A stretch of 40,078 bases of DNA, from positions 1 through 40,078 of the forward strand of contig JAOAHY010000012.1 of the NCBI GenBank assembly GCA_026414995.1. Direction: 5' to 3'. Position numbers and translations under genes: made by a program. This DNA comes from Caldisericia bacterium (GTDB lineage Bacteria; Caldisericota; Caldisericia; B22-G15). Each line of letters opens with the position of its first letter. The stretch's first letter is position 1. Of this stretch, positions 11,131 through 18,564 are shown piece by piece. The notes beneath the pieces were generated by a model. It searched no databases. It saw only the letters and a list, made by a program, of their open reading frames with translations, and had not been told where the DNA came from.

Positions 11131-11711
11131 TGAATGAATTAGGGTTAATTCATTGCTACACTGGAGATGGTAAAGGTAAAACAACTTCAAGTATAGGAGT
11201 TATAATTAGAGCACTTGGACATCATTATAAAGTCGGTTTTATACAGTTTTTAAAGGGAATTAGTTATTATGGAGAGTTATTTTTTTTATATAATCTATAT
11301 CCATATGTGATTTTTTATCATTTTGGAAGAGACTGTCCAAAGTCTTCTATGATTAAACAAGGGTTTGAAAAATGTGATGCATCATGTAAATATTGTTTTA
11401 TAGATTTTAAAAATCCAAGTGAAGAAGATTTAAAATATGTAAGAATTGCATTTGAAAAAGCAAAAGAAATTTCAAAGGATGTAGATATTCTTGTTCTTGA
11501 TGAAATAAATCTCGTATTAAAATATAATATGTTATCTATGAATGAATTTTTAGATTTTGTAAAAAACAAACCTGAAAAATTAGAGCTTATATTAACTGGA
11601 AGAGATGCTCCAAATGAAATTATTGAAATTAGTGATTATGTTACCGAATTCAAAATGATAAAACACCCATATAACAAAGGTATACTAGGTAGAAGAGGAA
11701 TAGAGTATTAA
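11127..11711 (+). CDS. cobO: Cob(I)yrinic acid a,c-diamide adenosyltransferase (CobO/BtuR type)
   Basis: The enzyme transfers the adenosyl group from ATP to cobalt(I) corrinoids, forming adenosylcobalamin precursors. Seen in the 194 residues: the family P-loop CYTGDGKGKTTSS (10-22), FIQFLKG, FHFGRD-type HFGRDC (65-70), VLDEINLVLKY (123-133) and LILTGRDAP. The family core is complete. An unusual stretch adds four cysteines (C70, C83, C87, C90; C-x12-C-x3-C-x2-C), which could hold a metal ion; this is an inference. Its start overlaps the helicase stop (ATGA), so the two are translationally coupled. No other cobalamin-synthesis gene is in the window, which is compatible with corrinoid salvage. 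Adenosylcobalamin would serve methylmalonyl-CoA mutase, whose partner epimerase is encoded at 30682. Confidence 0.88.
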   Translation: MMNELGLIHCYTGDGKGKTTSSIGVIIRALGHHYKVGFIQFLKGISYYGELFFLYNLYPYVIFYHFGRDCPKSSMIKQGFEKCDASCKYCFIDFKNPSEEDLKYVRIAFEKAKEISKDVDILVLDEINLVLKYNMLSMNEFLDFVKNKPEKLELILTGRDAPNEIIEISDYVTEFKMIKHPYNKGILGRRGIEY

Positions 11712-11715
11712 TATT

Positions 11716-12330
11716 ATGATAATTGCTGTTGACGGACCTTCTGCTTCAGGCAAGACAAGATTAGGAAAAAATTTATCTAATATCTTAGGAATCAAATTTA
11801 TCGATTCTGGAAGATTATATAGAATTGTTGCCTATCTATTTAAATCAGAAAATGGTAATTTAAAAAAATTTTTAAGATCTAAGAATTGGGCTGAGATTTT
11901 CAACAAATTCGATGATTCAATAGATCTTTATTCACCAGAGGTTTCAGATATAAGTTCAAAAATTTCTACAAATAGATGTGTGAGGAAAATAGTTAATAAT
12001 TATTTAAGAAATATTGCAAAATATGAAAGTTTGGTTATAGCTGGAAGGGATATTGGAACTGTTGTTTTTAAAAATGCAGACTTAAAAATATTTTTAACTG
12101 CTGATGAAGAAGAGAGAAAAAAAAGAAGAATCAAACAACTCCTTGAGAAAGGTTTCTCTCCTGATAAAATTGAAGAAGAACTTTCAAAAAGAGACATTAG
12201 AGATAGTTCTAGAAAATTATCACCTTTAAAACCTGCTAAAGATGCAATTATAATTGATAATACAAATTTATTAAAAGAAGAAACACTAAATATTGTTTTA
12301 AATGAATTAAAAAAGAGAGGTTTATTATGA
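11716..12330 (+). CDS. cmk: Cytidylate kinase
   Basis: Cmk phosphorylates CMP and dCMP with ATP in pyrimidine nucleotide metabolism. The 204-residue product starts with AVDGPSASGKTRLGK (P-loop, residues 4-18), then has FIDSGRLYR (the family DTGAMYR position), VIAGRDIGTVVFKNADLKIF near 115-135, and a lid region with repeated arginines (RKKRRIKQLLEKG, SKRDIRDSSRK). It is a little shorter than typical type I Cmk (about 220-230), mainly in the CMP-binding insert. It starts four bases after cobO and overlaps plsC by four bases. Only a weak ribosome site is seen, so coupling to the upstream gene is likely. Confidence 0.92.
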   Translation: MIIAVDGPSASGKTRLGKNLSNILGIKFIDSGRLYRIVAYLFKSENGNLKKFLRSKNWAEIFNKFDDSIDLYSPEVSDISSKISTNRCVRKIVNNYLRNIAKYESLVIAGRDIGTVVFKNADLKIFLTADEEERKKRRIKQLLEKGFSPDKIEEELSKRDIRDSSRKLSPLKPAKDAIIIDNTNLLKEETLNIVLNELKKRGLL

Positions 12331-12974
12331 AAAGTCTATTTAGAAAGTTAATTTATCTTTTACTATATCTAGTTGCATTTCTATTATTTAAAACATTCTT
12401 TTTCTTTAAAGTATATGGCAAGGAAAATGAACTTAATGGAGGTGGTATAATTTTCGTTGCAAATCATAATTCATGGTTTGATTTTCTAATTATGGCAATA
12501 TCTCTTAAACCAAACAAATTTATTCATTTTTTAGCAAAAGAAGAGGTTTTTAAAGGATTTCTTAAATATTTTTTAAATTTTATGGAAATAATTCCTGTTA
12601 AAAGAGATAAACTTGACAGAAATGTTATTAAACTAGGTATGTATTACTTGACCAAAAATGAAAATTTAGGAATTTTTCCAGAAGCAACTAGAAGTCCAGA
12701 TGGAAAATTCCAAGTCGACAACTTTCATTCAGGAGCGAATTTTTTCTCTTTGAAAAATAAATCTCCTATTCAAATGATTTTAATTAAAGGAAGTTTTAAA
12801 GCCTTTCCAAGAGGAAGTAAATTTCCAAAACTTTTTACAAGTATTAGAAGTAAAATTTATCCACCTATTTACCCAGATAAATATATAAATAGAGAATTTA
12901 ATGTCGAAACTCTTAATGAATATACTGATGAACTTAAAAATCTATTTATTGAAAGATTGAAAGAGGATTTTTAA
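12327..12974 (+). CDS. plsC: 1-acyl-sn-glycerol-3-phosphate acyltransferase
   Basis: PlsC acylates lysophosphatidic acid to phosphatidic acid at the inner membrane. The N terminus has a hydrophobic segment (about 6-28). Catalytic block I is NHNSWFD (NHx4D, near 47-53); block III is FPEATRS near 117-123, where the family usually has FPEGTRS. The intervening IPVKRDK fits block II. Length (215) is normal for short PlsC. It overlaps cmk through ATGA and is followed three bases later by ispH. With gpsA in the same operon, it supplies bacterial ester-lipid synthesis. Confidence 0.88.
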   Translation: MKSLFRKLIYLLLYLVAFLLFKTFFFFKVYGKENELNGGGIIFVANHNSWFDFLIMAISLKPNKFIHFLAKEEVFKGFLKYFLNFMEIIPVKRDKLDRNVIKLGMYYLTKNENLGIFPEATRSPDGKFQVDNFHSGANFFSLKNKSPIQMILIKGSFKAFPRGSKFPKLFTSIRSKIYPPIYPDKYINREFNVETLNEYTDELKNLFIERLKEDF

Positions 12975-12976
12975 AT

Positions 12977-13807
12977 ATGGAAATTATTGAAAGTAAATAT
13001 TTAGGTTTTTGTAGTGGTGTAAAAAGAGCTTATAAATTGGTCAAAGAAAAGTTAAATAAAGGAACGAAAGTTTATATAAATAAAGAACTTGTTCATAATA
13101 AGGATGTTAATATTGAACTAGAAAAAGAAGGTCTTATTATTTCAAAAAATATTGAAGAAATTCCAGATAATAGCATATATACAGTACCTGCCCATGGATT
13201 AAGTTTAGATGATTTTAAGATTGCCAATAATAAAAATTTAATAATAATTGATGCTACTTGTCCTTTTGTAATAAAATCATTAAAAATTGGAAAAAAAGTA
13301 CTTCAAGAAGGAAAATATTTGTTTATAGTTGGAGAAAAAACCCATCAAGAAATAATTTTTTTATATTCCAACTTAAAAGGAGAAAGGACTTTTGTTATAG
13401 ATGAAAATGATGAAATACCTTATATAAATGGAAAAGTTGGAGTTATAATTCAATCTACAAAAAGTGAAGAATATTATGAACATATGAAAAATAAAATAAA
13501 AGCAAAAGTTAAGGATGTTGTCTTCTACAATACAATCTGTAAAGAAAGCCAAAAAAGGCAAATGGAGGTTAAAGAATTAGCAAAAAAAGTAGATATTCTT
13601 CTTGTAATTGGTGGCAAAAATTCATCTAATACTAAAAGATTATACGAAATAGGAAAAAAATTTGTTAAAACATATCACATTGAAAATGAAAATGAAATTG
13701 AGAGACAATGGTTTATTGATGTAAAAAGGGTTGGAATTATTTCTGGAACTTCAACACCTAATTTCATTATAGAGAAGGTAAAAGAAAAATGTTTAAAATT
13801 GCAATAG
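12977..13807 (+). CDS. ispH: 4-hydroxy-3-methylbut-2-enyl diphosphate reductase
   Basis: IspH is the [4Fe-4S] enzyme of the last step of the MEP isoprenoid pathway, giving IPP and DMAPP. In 276 residues the three cluster cysteines are present: C12 (GFCSGVKRA), C95 (DATCPFV) and C188 (YNTICKES). Substrate-site histidines H40, H73 (PAHG) and H123 and the proton-relay glutamate E125 (THQEI) match the positions known in E. coli. GGKNSSNTKRL and SGTSTPNFIIE complete the signature. It is slightly shorter than E. coli IspH (316), as in many anaerobes. The 3' end overlaps der by 19 bases in another frame. Confidence 0.95.
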   Translation: MEIIESKYLGFCSGVKRAYKLVKEKLNKGTKVYINKELVHNKDVNIELEKEGLIISKNIEEIPDNSIYTVPAHGLSLDDFKIANNKNLIIIDATCPFVIKSLKIGKKVLQEGKYLFIVGEKTHQEIIFLYSNLKGERTFVIDENDEIPYINGKVGVIIQSTKSEEYYEHMKNKIKAKVKDVVFYNTICKESQKRQMEVKELAKKVDILLVIGGKNSSNTKRLYEIGKKFVKTYHIENENEIERQWFIDVKRVGIISGTSTPNFIIEKVKEKCLKLQ

Positions 13808-15105
13808 TTGGAAGACCTAACACTGGTAAATCTACCTTATTTAATACTTTAATTAAAAAAAGTAAGGCAGTAACCTATGAATTACCTGGAACAACAAGAG
13901 ACTATATTTATGGGGAAGGAATAATAAATGGTAAAAAAGTTTCATTTTTAGATACAGGTGGAATTTCATTTAATGAAAAGACTGAGATTGGCGAAAAAAT
14001 TAGAATGCAAGTAGAAATTGCAATTGAAATTAGTGATCTTGTAATATTTCTTATTGATGGAAGTATAAAGACAGTAACTGACGAAGATAGAAAAATTTCT
14101 AAAATTTTACATAGAAAGAATAAAGAAACCATTCTTGTTTTAAATAAATGTGATTTAAATGAAGCTTGTGATGATTCATATTTATATTTAGAGCTTGGTT
14201 TTGGAGAACCAATAAAAATTTCTGCTATTAAAAAAATAGGAATTGATGCACTTATAGATAAAATAAATGAAAAGATAAAATTCGAGGAAAAAGAGGAAAT
14301 AAAAATTTTAAAGGATATTCCTAAAATTTCAATTATTGGAAAACCAAATGTTGGGAAATCAACGCTTTTAAATGCAATTGCGAATTTTGAAAGATCTATT
14401 GTTTCAAATGAACCTGGAACAACTAGAGATATAGTAGAACATTTAGTAAATTATAAATCAAAAGATTATATTTTTCTTGATACTCCTGGTATTAGAAAGG
14501 GTATTTTAAAAGATTTAGATTTTTATGTATCATTAAGAGCAATAAATGCAATAAAAGAGAGTGATATAGTTCTTTTTATTATTTCTTGTGAAGATGTTTC
14601 TAGAACCGATGAACATCTAATGAGTTTAATTTTAAAAAATAAAAAATCAGGAATTCTTGTTATGAATAAACTTGATAAATTAGACATAAAGAAATTAAAT
14701 AATTTCCTTAATGAAGTTGCATATCGATTAAATGAAATTCTTTTTTACCCTCAAGTAATGATCTCAGCATTAAAAAAAGAAAACATAGAAATGGTTTTTA
14801 AATTAATAGATGTTGTTTTTAAAAACATAAAAAAAGAGTTAAAACAAAATGAAATAAAAGATATGATTTTTGAACTTATCATAAATCATCCACCACCAAG
14901 AAAAGGAAAAAAATTATTAAAAATTTACGATGTTCTTATAAAAAATAATAATATAAAAGAAATTTATTTAATTGTAAATGATAAAGATTTTTTAAAGAAA
15001 GATTATATAAGATATCTAGAAGATAGAATTAGAAATAAATATGATTTAAAAGGAGTTTTTATTGATTTTATAATTAAAGAAAAAAGGAAGGCAAAAGAAA
15101 AATGA
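13789..15105 (+). CDS. der: Ribosome biogenesis GTPase Der (EngA)
   Basis: Der has two tandem GTPase domains and a KH-like tail and acts in 50S subunit assembly. In 438 residues the first G domain shows GRPNTGKSTL (7-16), DTGGI and NKCD; the second shows GKPNVGKSTLLNAI (about 184), DTPGI and MNKLD. The C-terminal part (about 345-438) has HPPPRKGKKLLKIYD, the KH-like domain motif. Length is typical (about 435-490). The start codon lies inside the ispH frame, 19 bases before its stop. The gene overlaps gpsA by four bases. Confidence 0.95.
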   Translation: MFKIAIVGRPNTGKSTLFNTLIKKSKAVTYELPGTTRDYIYGEGIINGKKVSFLDTGGISFNEKTEIGEKIRMQVEIAIEISDLVIFLIDGSIKTVTDEDRKISKILHRKNKETILVLNKCDLNEACDDSYLYLELGFGEPIKISAIKKIGIDALIDKINEKIKFEEKEEIKILKDIPKISIIGKPNVGKSTLLNAIANFERSIVSNEPGTTRDIVEHLVNYKSKDYIFLDTPGIRKGILKDLDFYVSLRAINAIKESDIVLFIISCEDVSRTDEHLMSLILKNKKSGILVMNKLDKLDIKKLNNFLNEVAYRLNEILFYPQVMISALKKENIEMVFKLIDVVFKNIKKELKQNEIKDMIFELIINHPPPRKGKKLLKIYDVLIKNNNIKEIYLIVNDKDFLKKDYIRYLEDRIRNKYDLKGVFIDFIIKEKRKAKEK

Positions 15106-16088
15106 AAATTGGAATTTTAGGTGGTGGAGGCTGGGGAACATCTCTAGGATTACATTTATATAGAAAAAAGTTTGATATTATAACATGGTTCCATTCAGAA
15201 GAAACTCTTAAAGTAATCAAAGAGACAAGAGAAAACATATTTTATTTACCTGGTTTTATTATCCCAAATGAAATTGAATTAACAAATTATTTAGAAGAAG
15301 TAATAGAGAATACTGATATTATTTTTATTGTTATTCCTTCACAATATGTAAGAGAAGTTATTATGAAAATAGATAAGAATAAAATTAGGAACAAAATTTT
15401 TCTTATAGCATCTAAAGGAATAGAGATGAAAACTGGAAAAAGAATGAGCGAAGTATTAGAAGAAGTTTTAGAAACCAAAAATTATGCTATTCTTTCTGGA
15501 CCAAATTTTTCAAAGGAAGTTGCTCTAAGAATACCAACATCAACAGTTGTAGCATCAAAAGATGAAAATTTGTGTTTGATATTTCAAAACCTCTTGACAA
15601 ATGAGTATTTTAGAGTATATACTTCAAGAGATAGCATTGGAGTTGAGATTGGAGGGAGTTTGAAAAATGTTCTTGCAATTGCATCCGGTATATCTGACGG
15701 ATTAGGCTTTGGAGTTAATACAAAAGCGTCATTAATAACTAGAGGAATAAAAGAGATGATAAGAGTAGGAAAAAAGTTTGGAGCAAATGAAGAGACATTT
15801 TATGGACTCTCTGGTTTAGGAGATCTTGTTGCAACTTCTTTTTCAAATCTATCAAGAAATAGATGGTTTGGAGAGATGATAGGAAGAGGCATAAAACCAA
15901 AAGAGATAATATCTTCAACAAGACAAGTGATAGAAGGAGTATATACTGCAAAAGTTATTTATGAAAATAATAGTGAACTTGATTTACCAATTATTACTGA
16001 AGTTTATAATATATTATATAAAAATAAAGAACCAATGCTTTCTGTTAGAAATTTAATGACAAGGATTTTGAAAAGTGAAGAAAATTAG
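15102..16088 (+). CDS. gpsA: NAD(P)-dependent glycerol-3-phosphate dehydrogenase
   Basis: GpsA reduces dihydroxyacetone phosphate to sn-glycerol 3-phosphate for phospholipid synthesis. The N-terminal Rossmann motif is GILGGGGWGTSLG (3-15). Other family blocks are FIVIPSQYVREV, ASKGIEM, SGPNFSKEVA (near 132), EIGGSLKNVLAIASGISDGL (with the catalytic lysine) and GLSGLGDLVAT. Length 328 matches the family. It is coupled to der through ATGA and is the last closely packed gene before hup, 52 bases on. Confidence 0.95.
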   Translation: MKIGILGGGGWGTSLGLHLYRKKFDIITWFHSEETLKVIKETRENIFYLPGFIIPNEIELTNYLEEVIENTDIIFIVIPSQYVREVIMKIDKNKIRNKIFLIASKGIEMKTGKRMSEVLEEVLETKNYAILSGPNFSKEVALRIPTSTVVASKDENLCLIFQNLLTNEYFRVYTSRDSIGVEIGGSLKNVLAIASGISDGLGFGVNTKASLITRGIKEMIRVGKKFGANEETFYGLSGLGDLVATSFSNLSRNRWFGEMIGRGIKPKEIISSTRQVIEGVYTAKVIYENNSELDLPIITEVYNILYKNKEPMLSVRNLMTRILKSEEN

Positions 16089-16140
16089 TTTAAAATTAAT
16101 AAAATTAATAAAAATTTTTAAGAAAGGAGGAAAAGTTTAA

Positions 16141-16419
16141 ATGACTAAGCCAGAAATTGTTTCAGCAATTGCAGAAAAAGCTGGTGTAACAAAAAAAGTT
16201 GCAGCAGCAACATTAGAAGCATTCATTGAAACAGTAATGGATGCTTTAAAGAAGGGGGAAAAGGTTGCACTTGTAGGTTTTGGAACATTTGAAGTAAGAG
16301 AAAGAAAACCAAGAAAAGGAATTAATCCTCAAACAAGAAAACCAATTCAGATCCCAGCAAAGAAAGTTCCAGCATTCCGTGCAGGAAAAGAACTTAAAGC
16401 AATAGTTCCAAAAAAGTAG
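16141..16419 (+). CDS. hup: HU-family DNA-binding protein
   Basis: HU is a dimeric histone-like protein that bends DNA. The 92-residue product has the typical start MTKPEIVSAIAEKAGVTKK, the core VGFGTFEVRERKPRKG and the beta-arm NPQTRKPIQIPAKK that wraps the minor groove. The arm keeps the NPQT and proline needed for intercalation. A perfect AAAGGAGG site lies about ten bases before the ATG. GC content is a little higher than in neighbours, with preferred codons, as expected of a highly expressed gene. A strong terminator follows at once. Confidence 0.96.
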   Translation: MTKPEIVSAIAEKAGVTKKVAAATLEAFIETVMDALKKGEKVALVGFGTFEVRERKPRKGINPQTRKPIQIPAKKVPAFRAGKELKAIVPKK

Positions 16420-16437
16420 TTCTAAGGAATTACTAAA

Positions 16438-16476
16438 AGAGGGAGGAAAATTATTTTATATCCTCCCTCTTTTTTA
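16438..16476 (+). terminator. Intrinsic terminator after hup
   Basis: A perfect 10-bp inverted repeat, AGAGGGAGGA (16438-16447) and TCCTCCCTCT (16461-16470), encloses a 13-base AT-rich loop and is followed by TTTTTA. It is the clearest intrinsic terminator of the protein-coding part of the window and closes the pcrA-hup gene run. Confidence 0.92.
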
Positions 16477-16485
16477 TTTCTATTT

Positions 16486-16513
16486 TTGAAATTATAAATA
16501 ATTATGATAAAAT
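16486..16513 (+). promoter_or_regulatory. Promoter of the XRE regulator
   Basis: TTGAAA (16486-16491), 16-base spacer, TAAAAT (16508-16513) with an extended TG at 16505-16506. The predicted transcription start (about 16520) lies about three bases before the ATG at 16523. No ribosome-binding sequence fits between them. A second TATAAT at 16513-16518 would put the start inside the ATG. Confidence 0.6.
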
Positions 16514-16522
16514 ATAATTAGT

Positions 16523-17113
16523 ATGAATTTAAGAGAAAGATTAATAGAGTTAAGAAAAAGATTAGGTTTAACAAGAACTGAATTTGCTGCTAAAATTGGA
16601 GTTTCAGCTGCTTATATTCATATTCTTGAAAGCGGAAAGCAAGAAATAACCTTAAGAGTCTTAGAGAGTATATCTAAATCTTTTGAAATACCAATAACAT
16701 ATTTTTTTGAAAATATTAATTTAAATGACGAAAATAAAATTGAGTTAAAAAAATATAAAATAAATTACTTAATAAATCAAAATAAAGAATTAATTAAAGG
16801 TGAATTTGGTGAAATTTATTTACCTAAAAGACAGTTTAATAATAAATACTTTATTATAAAATATCTTGGAGAAAATATCCCGCAATTTGAATTAAATAAA
16901 GGAAATTTTATAGTTGTTTCAAAAGAAGATGAATTATACAACCAAGATAAATTAATTGTTCAAATTGGTAAAAATGTAAAATTTTGTATTTTATGTATTA
17001 AAAGGGGAAACTATATTCTTTTACCAGAGAATGAAAGTGATTTTTCATTTATTCTTGATGAAAATAAAATGAATATTTTGAAAATAAATAAAATTGTTAG
17101 TGTTGAAGAATAG
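16523..17113 (+). CDS. XRE-family regulator with degenerate LexA/S24-like C-terminal domain
   Basis: The product has 196 residues. Residues 1-62 are a helix-turn-helix of the XRE type (LRERLIELRKRLGLTRTEFA, then VSAAYIHILESGKQE). After a linker, about 98-175 resemble the C-terminal fold of LexA/CI/UmuD repressors: a strand FIIKYLGENI, then a DGD-like turn replaced by NKGNFIVV, a QDKLIVQIG strand and a final YILLPENES like the LexA LLPEN. The nucleophile position (usually GDSM) reads GENI, with Asn118 in place of serine; K153 might occupy the lysine position. If the fold is right, it cannot self-cleave and would act as a ligand- or partner-sensing repressor. It is a single gene; its 3' end overlaps the convergent rdgB by 17 bases. 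Target genes are unknown. Confidence 0.7.
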   Translation: MNLRERLIELRKRLGLTRTEFAAKIGVSAAYIHILESGKQEITLRVLESISKSFEIPITYFFENINLNDENKIELKKYKINYLINQNKELIKGEFGEIYLPKRQFNNKYFIIKYLGENIPQFELNKGNFIVVSKEDELYNQDKLIVQIGKNVKFCILCIKRGNYILLPENESDFSFILDENKMNILKINKIVSVEE

Positions 17114-17714
17114 TTTTATAAAAAATTATAAATTTTTCTATAGCTTTACTTCTATGACTTATTTTGTTTTTTTCCTCAAAAGTAAGTTCTCCAACAGTTT
17201 TTGAAAATTGTGGTAAATAAAAAATTGGATCATATCCAAAACCAAATTCTCCTCTTTTTTCGTAAAAAATATATCCTTCAAGTTCACCTGTGAAAATTTC
17301 TTCATGATTTTCATCTTTATAAACAACTACTGCAATAAATTTAGCTTTTCTATTTTCAAAAGGCACATCTTTTAACATATAAAGTAACTTTTCTATATTT
17401 TTGTTAAAATCGCCACTATTATCATAAAATCTTTTAGAATGAACTCCAGGTAATCCACTTAAAATTTCAACAGATAAACCTGAATCATCTGCTATTGTTG
17501 GAATTTTTGTTAATTCAAAGCCATATCTTGCTTTTATTAGAGCATTTTCTATAAAAGTATTACCTATCTCATCTGGTGAGTTAAAATTTGGAAAATTTTT
17601 TGGAGTTAATATCTCTAAATTAAGTTCTTTTAATAAATAAATATATTCATTTAATTTTCCTATATTTTCAGTAGCTATAAATAACTTTTTTGAGCAATTC
17701 TTTTTCATATTCAA
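17097..17714 (-). CDS. rdgB: XTP/dITP pyrophosphatase (RdgB/HAM1 family)
   Basis: The enzyme hydrolyses non-canonical purine nucleoside triphosphates (XTP, ITP, dITP) to monophosphates, sanitising the nucleotide pool. In 205 residues: FIATENIGKLNEY (family S/T-x-N-x-x-K motif) near the start, TFIENALIKARYG, ADDSGLSVEILSGLPGVHS (catalytic Asp region) and GFGYDPIFYLP, then SHRSKA near the end. The start is ATG at 17714 or the ATG two codons later; no nearer start exists, so the gene truly overlaps the end of rph by 41-47 bases in another frame. rdgB and rph are often neighbours in bacteria. Confidence 0.93.
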   Translation of the reverse strand: MNMKKNCSKKLFIATENIGKLNEYIYLLKELNLEILTPKNFPNFNSPDEIGNTFIENALIKARYGFELTKIPTIADDSGLSVEILSGLPGVHSKRFYDNSGDFNKNIEKLLYMLKDVPFENRKAKFIAVVVYKDENHEEIFTGELEGYIFYEKRGEFGFGYDPIFYLPQFSKTVGELTFEEKNKISHRSKAIEKFIIFYKTILQH

Positions 17715-18405
17715 TTATTTTACTTATCCCTTTCCAACCTACTTTTATCATACTAAATAATTCTTCAAGTGAATAATCTCTTTTTTCTGCAGTGCCCTGA
17801 ATTTCAACTAATTTTTTATGTTCGTTCATAACAAGATTAAGATCAACTTGTGCATCAAAATCTTCGTTAAAATCTAAATCAACTATAATTTCATCATTAT
17901 ATATTCCTACACTAATTGCACCAATAAAACTTCTAATTGGAAAATAAGGAATTTTTCCATTTTTATATAACTTAGCTAATGCAATATACATTGCAACAAA
18001 ACCACCATTTATAGCAGCAGTTCTTGTTCCTCCATCTGCTTGAATAACATCTGTGTCGATCCAAATTGTTAAACCTGAAATTGCTGTTAAATCAACTGCT
18101 GCCCTTAATGATCTTCCTATTAATCTTTGGATTTCTTGAGATCTTCCTTCAATTCGTCCTTTATCAATATCTCTTATAGTCCTCGGATAAGTTGAGCCTG
18201 GAAGCAATGAATATTCAGCAGTAATCCAACCTGAATTCATATTCTTTAAGAAAGGAGGAACTTTTTCCTCAATCATTGCAGTACAAATAACTTTAGTATC
18301 ACCCATTTGTACAAGAGCTGAGCCATTTGGGTATTTTAAAAAATCTATATCAATCTTAAATTCTCTTATATCTTCATTACCTCTTCCATCTTTTCTTTTA
18401 ATCAA
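17668..18405 (-). CDS. rph: Ribonuclease PH
   Basis: RNase PH is a phosphorolytic 3'-5' exoribonuclease that trims tRNA 3' ends. The 245 residues contain YPNGSALVQMGDTKVICTA, WITAEYSLLPGST, GRIEGRSQEIQRLIGRSLRA with the phosphate-binding arginines, and DTDVIQADGGTRTAAINGG, all diagnostic. Length is typical (about 240-255). Translation begins at a TTG (complement of 18403-18405), chosen because AAAGGAGAG stands about eight bases upstream and the product begins MIKRKDGR, aligned with the family start. It is the first gene of a minus-strand pair with rdgB. Confidence 0.95.
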   Translation of the reverse strand: MIKRKDGRGNEDIREFKIDIDFLKYPNGSALVQMGDTKVICTAMIEEKVPPFLKNMNSGWITAEYSLLPGSTYPRTIRDIDKGRIEGRSQEIQRLIGRSLRAAVDLTAISGLTIWIDTDVIQADGGTRTAAINGGFVAMYIALAKLYKNGKIPYFPIRSFIGAISVGIYNDEIIVDLDFNEDFDAQVDLNLVMNEHKKLVEIQGTAEKRDYSLEELFSMIKVGWKGISKIIEYEKELLKKVIYSY

Positions 18406-18427
18406 GACTTCTCTCCTTTCTTTTAAA

Positions 18428-18457
18428 ATTATAACTTTTATGTAAAAATTTTGTCAA
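18428..18457 (-). promoter_or_regulatory. Promoter of rph-rdgB
   Basis: Read on the minus strand: TTGACA (18457-18452), 18-base spacer, TATAAT (18433-18428). This near-ideal housekeeping promoter lies just upstream of the rph ribosome site and points away from secD. Confidence 0.7.
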
Positions 18458-18500
18458 ATTAAAATATATTTATGATATTATATTATTGTTGTCATTAATC

Positions 18501-18528
18501 TTGACTTTGATTAATTTTAAAATAAAAT
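18501..18528 (+). promoter_or_regulatory. Promoter of the secD operon
   Basis: TTGACT (18501-18506), 16-base spacer, TAAAAT (18523-18528). The leader would be about 30 bases and holds the secD ribosome site TAGGAGG, so this transcript is not leaderless. Confidence 0.55.
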
Positions 18529-18564
18529 TATTTAGGTTTGTTTATTTATTTTTAGGAGGAATAT

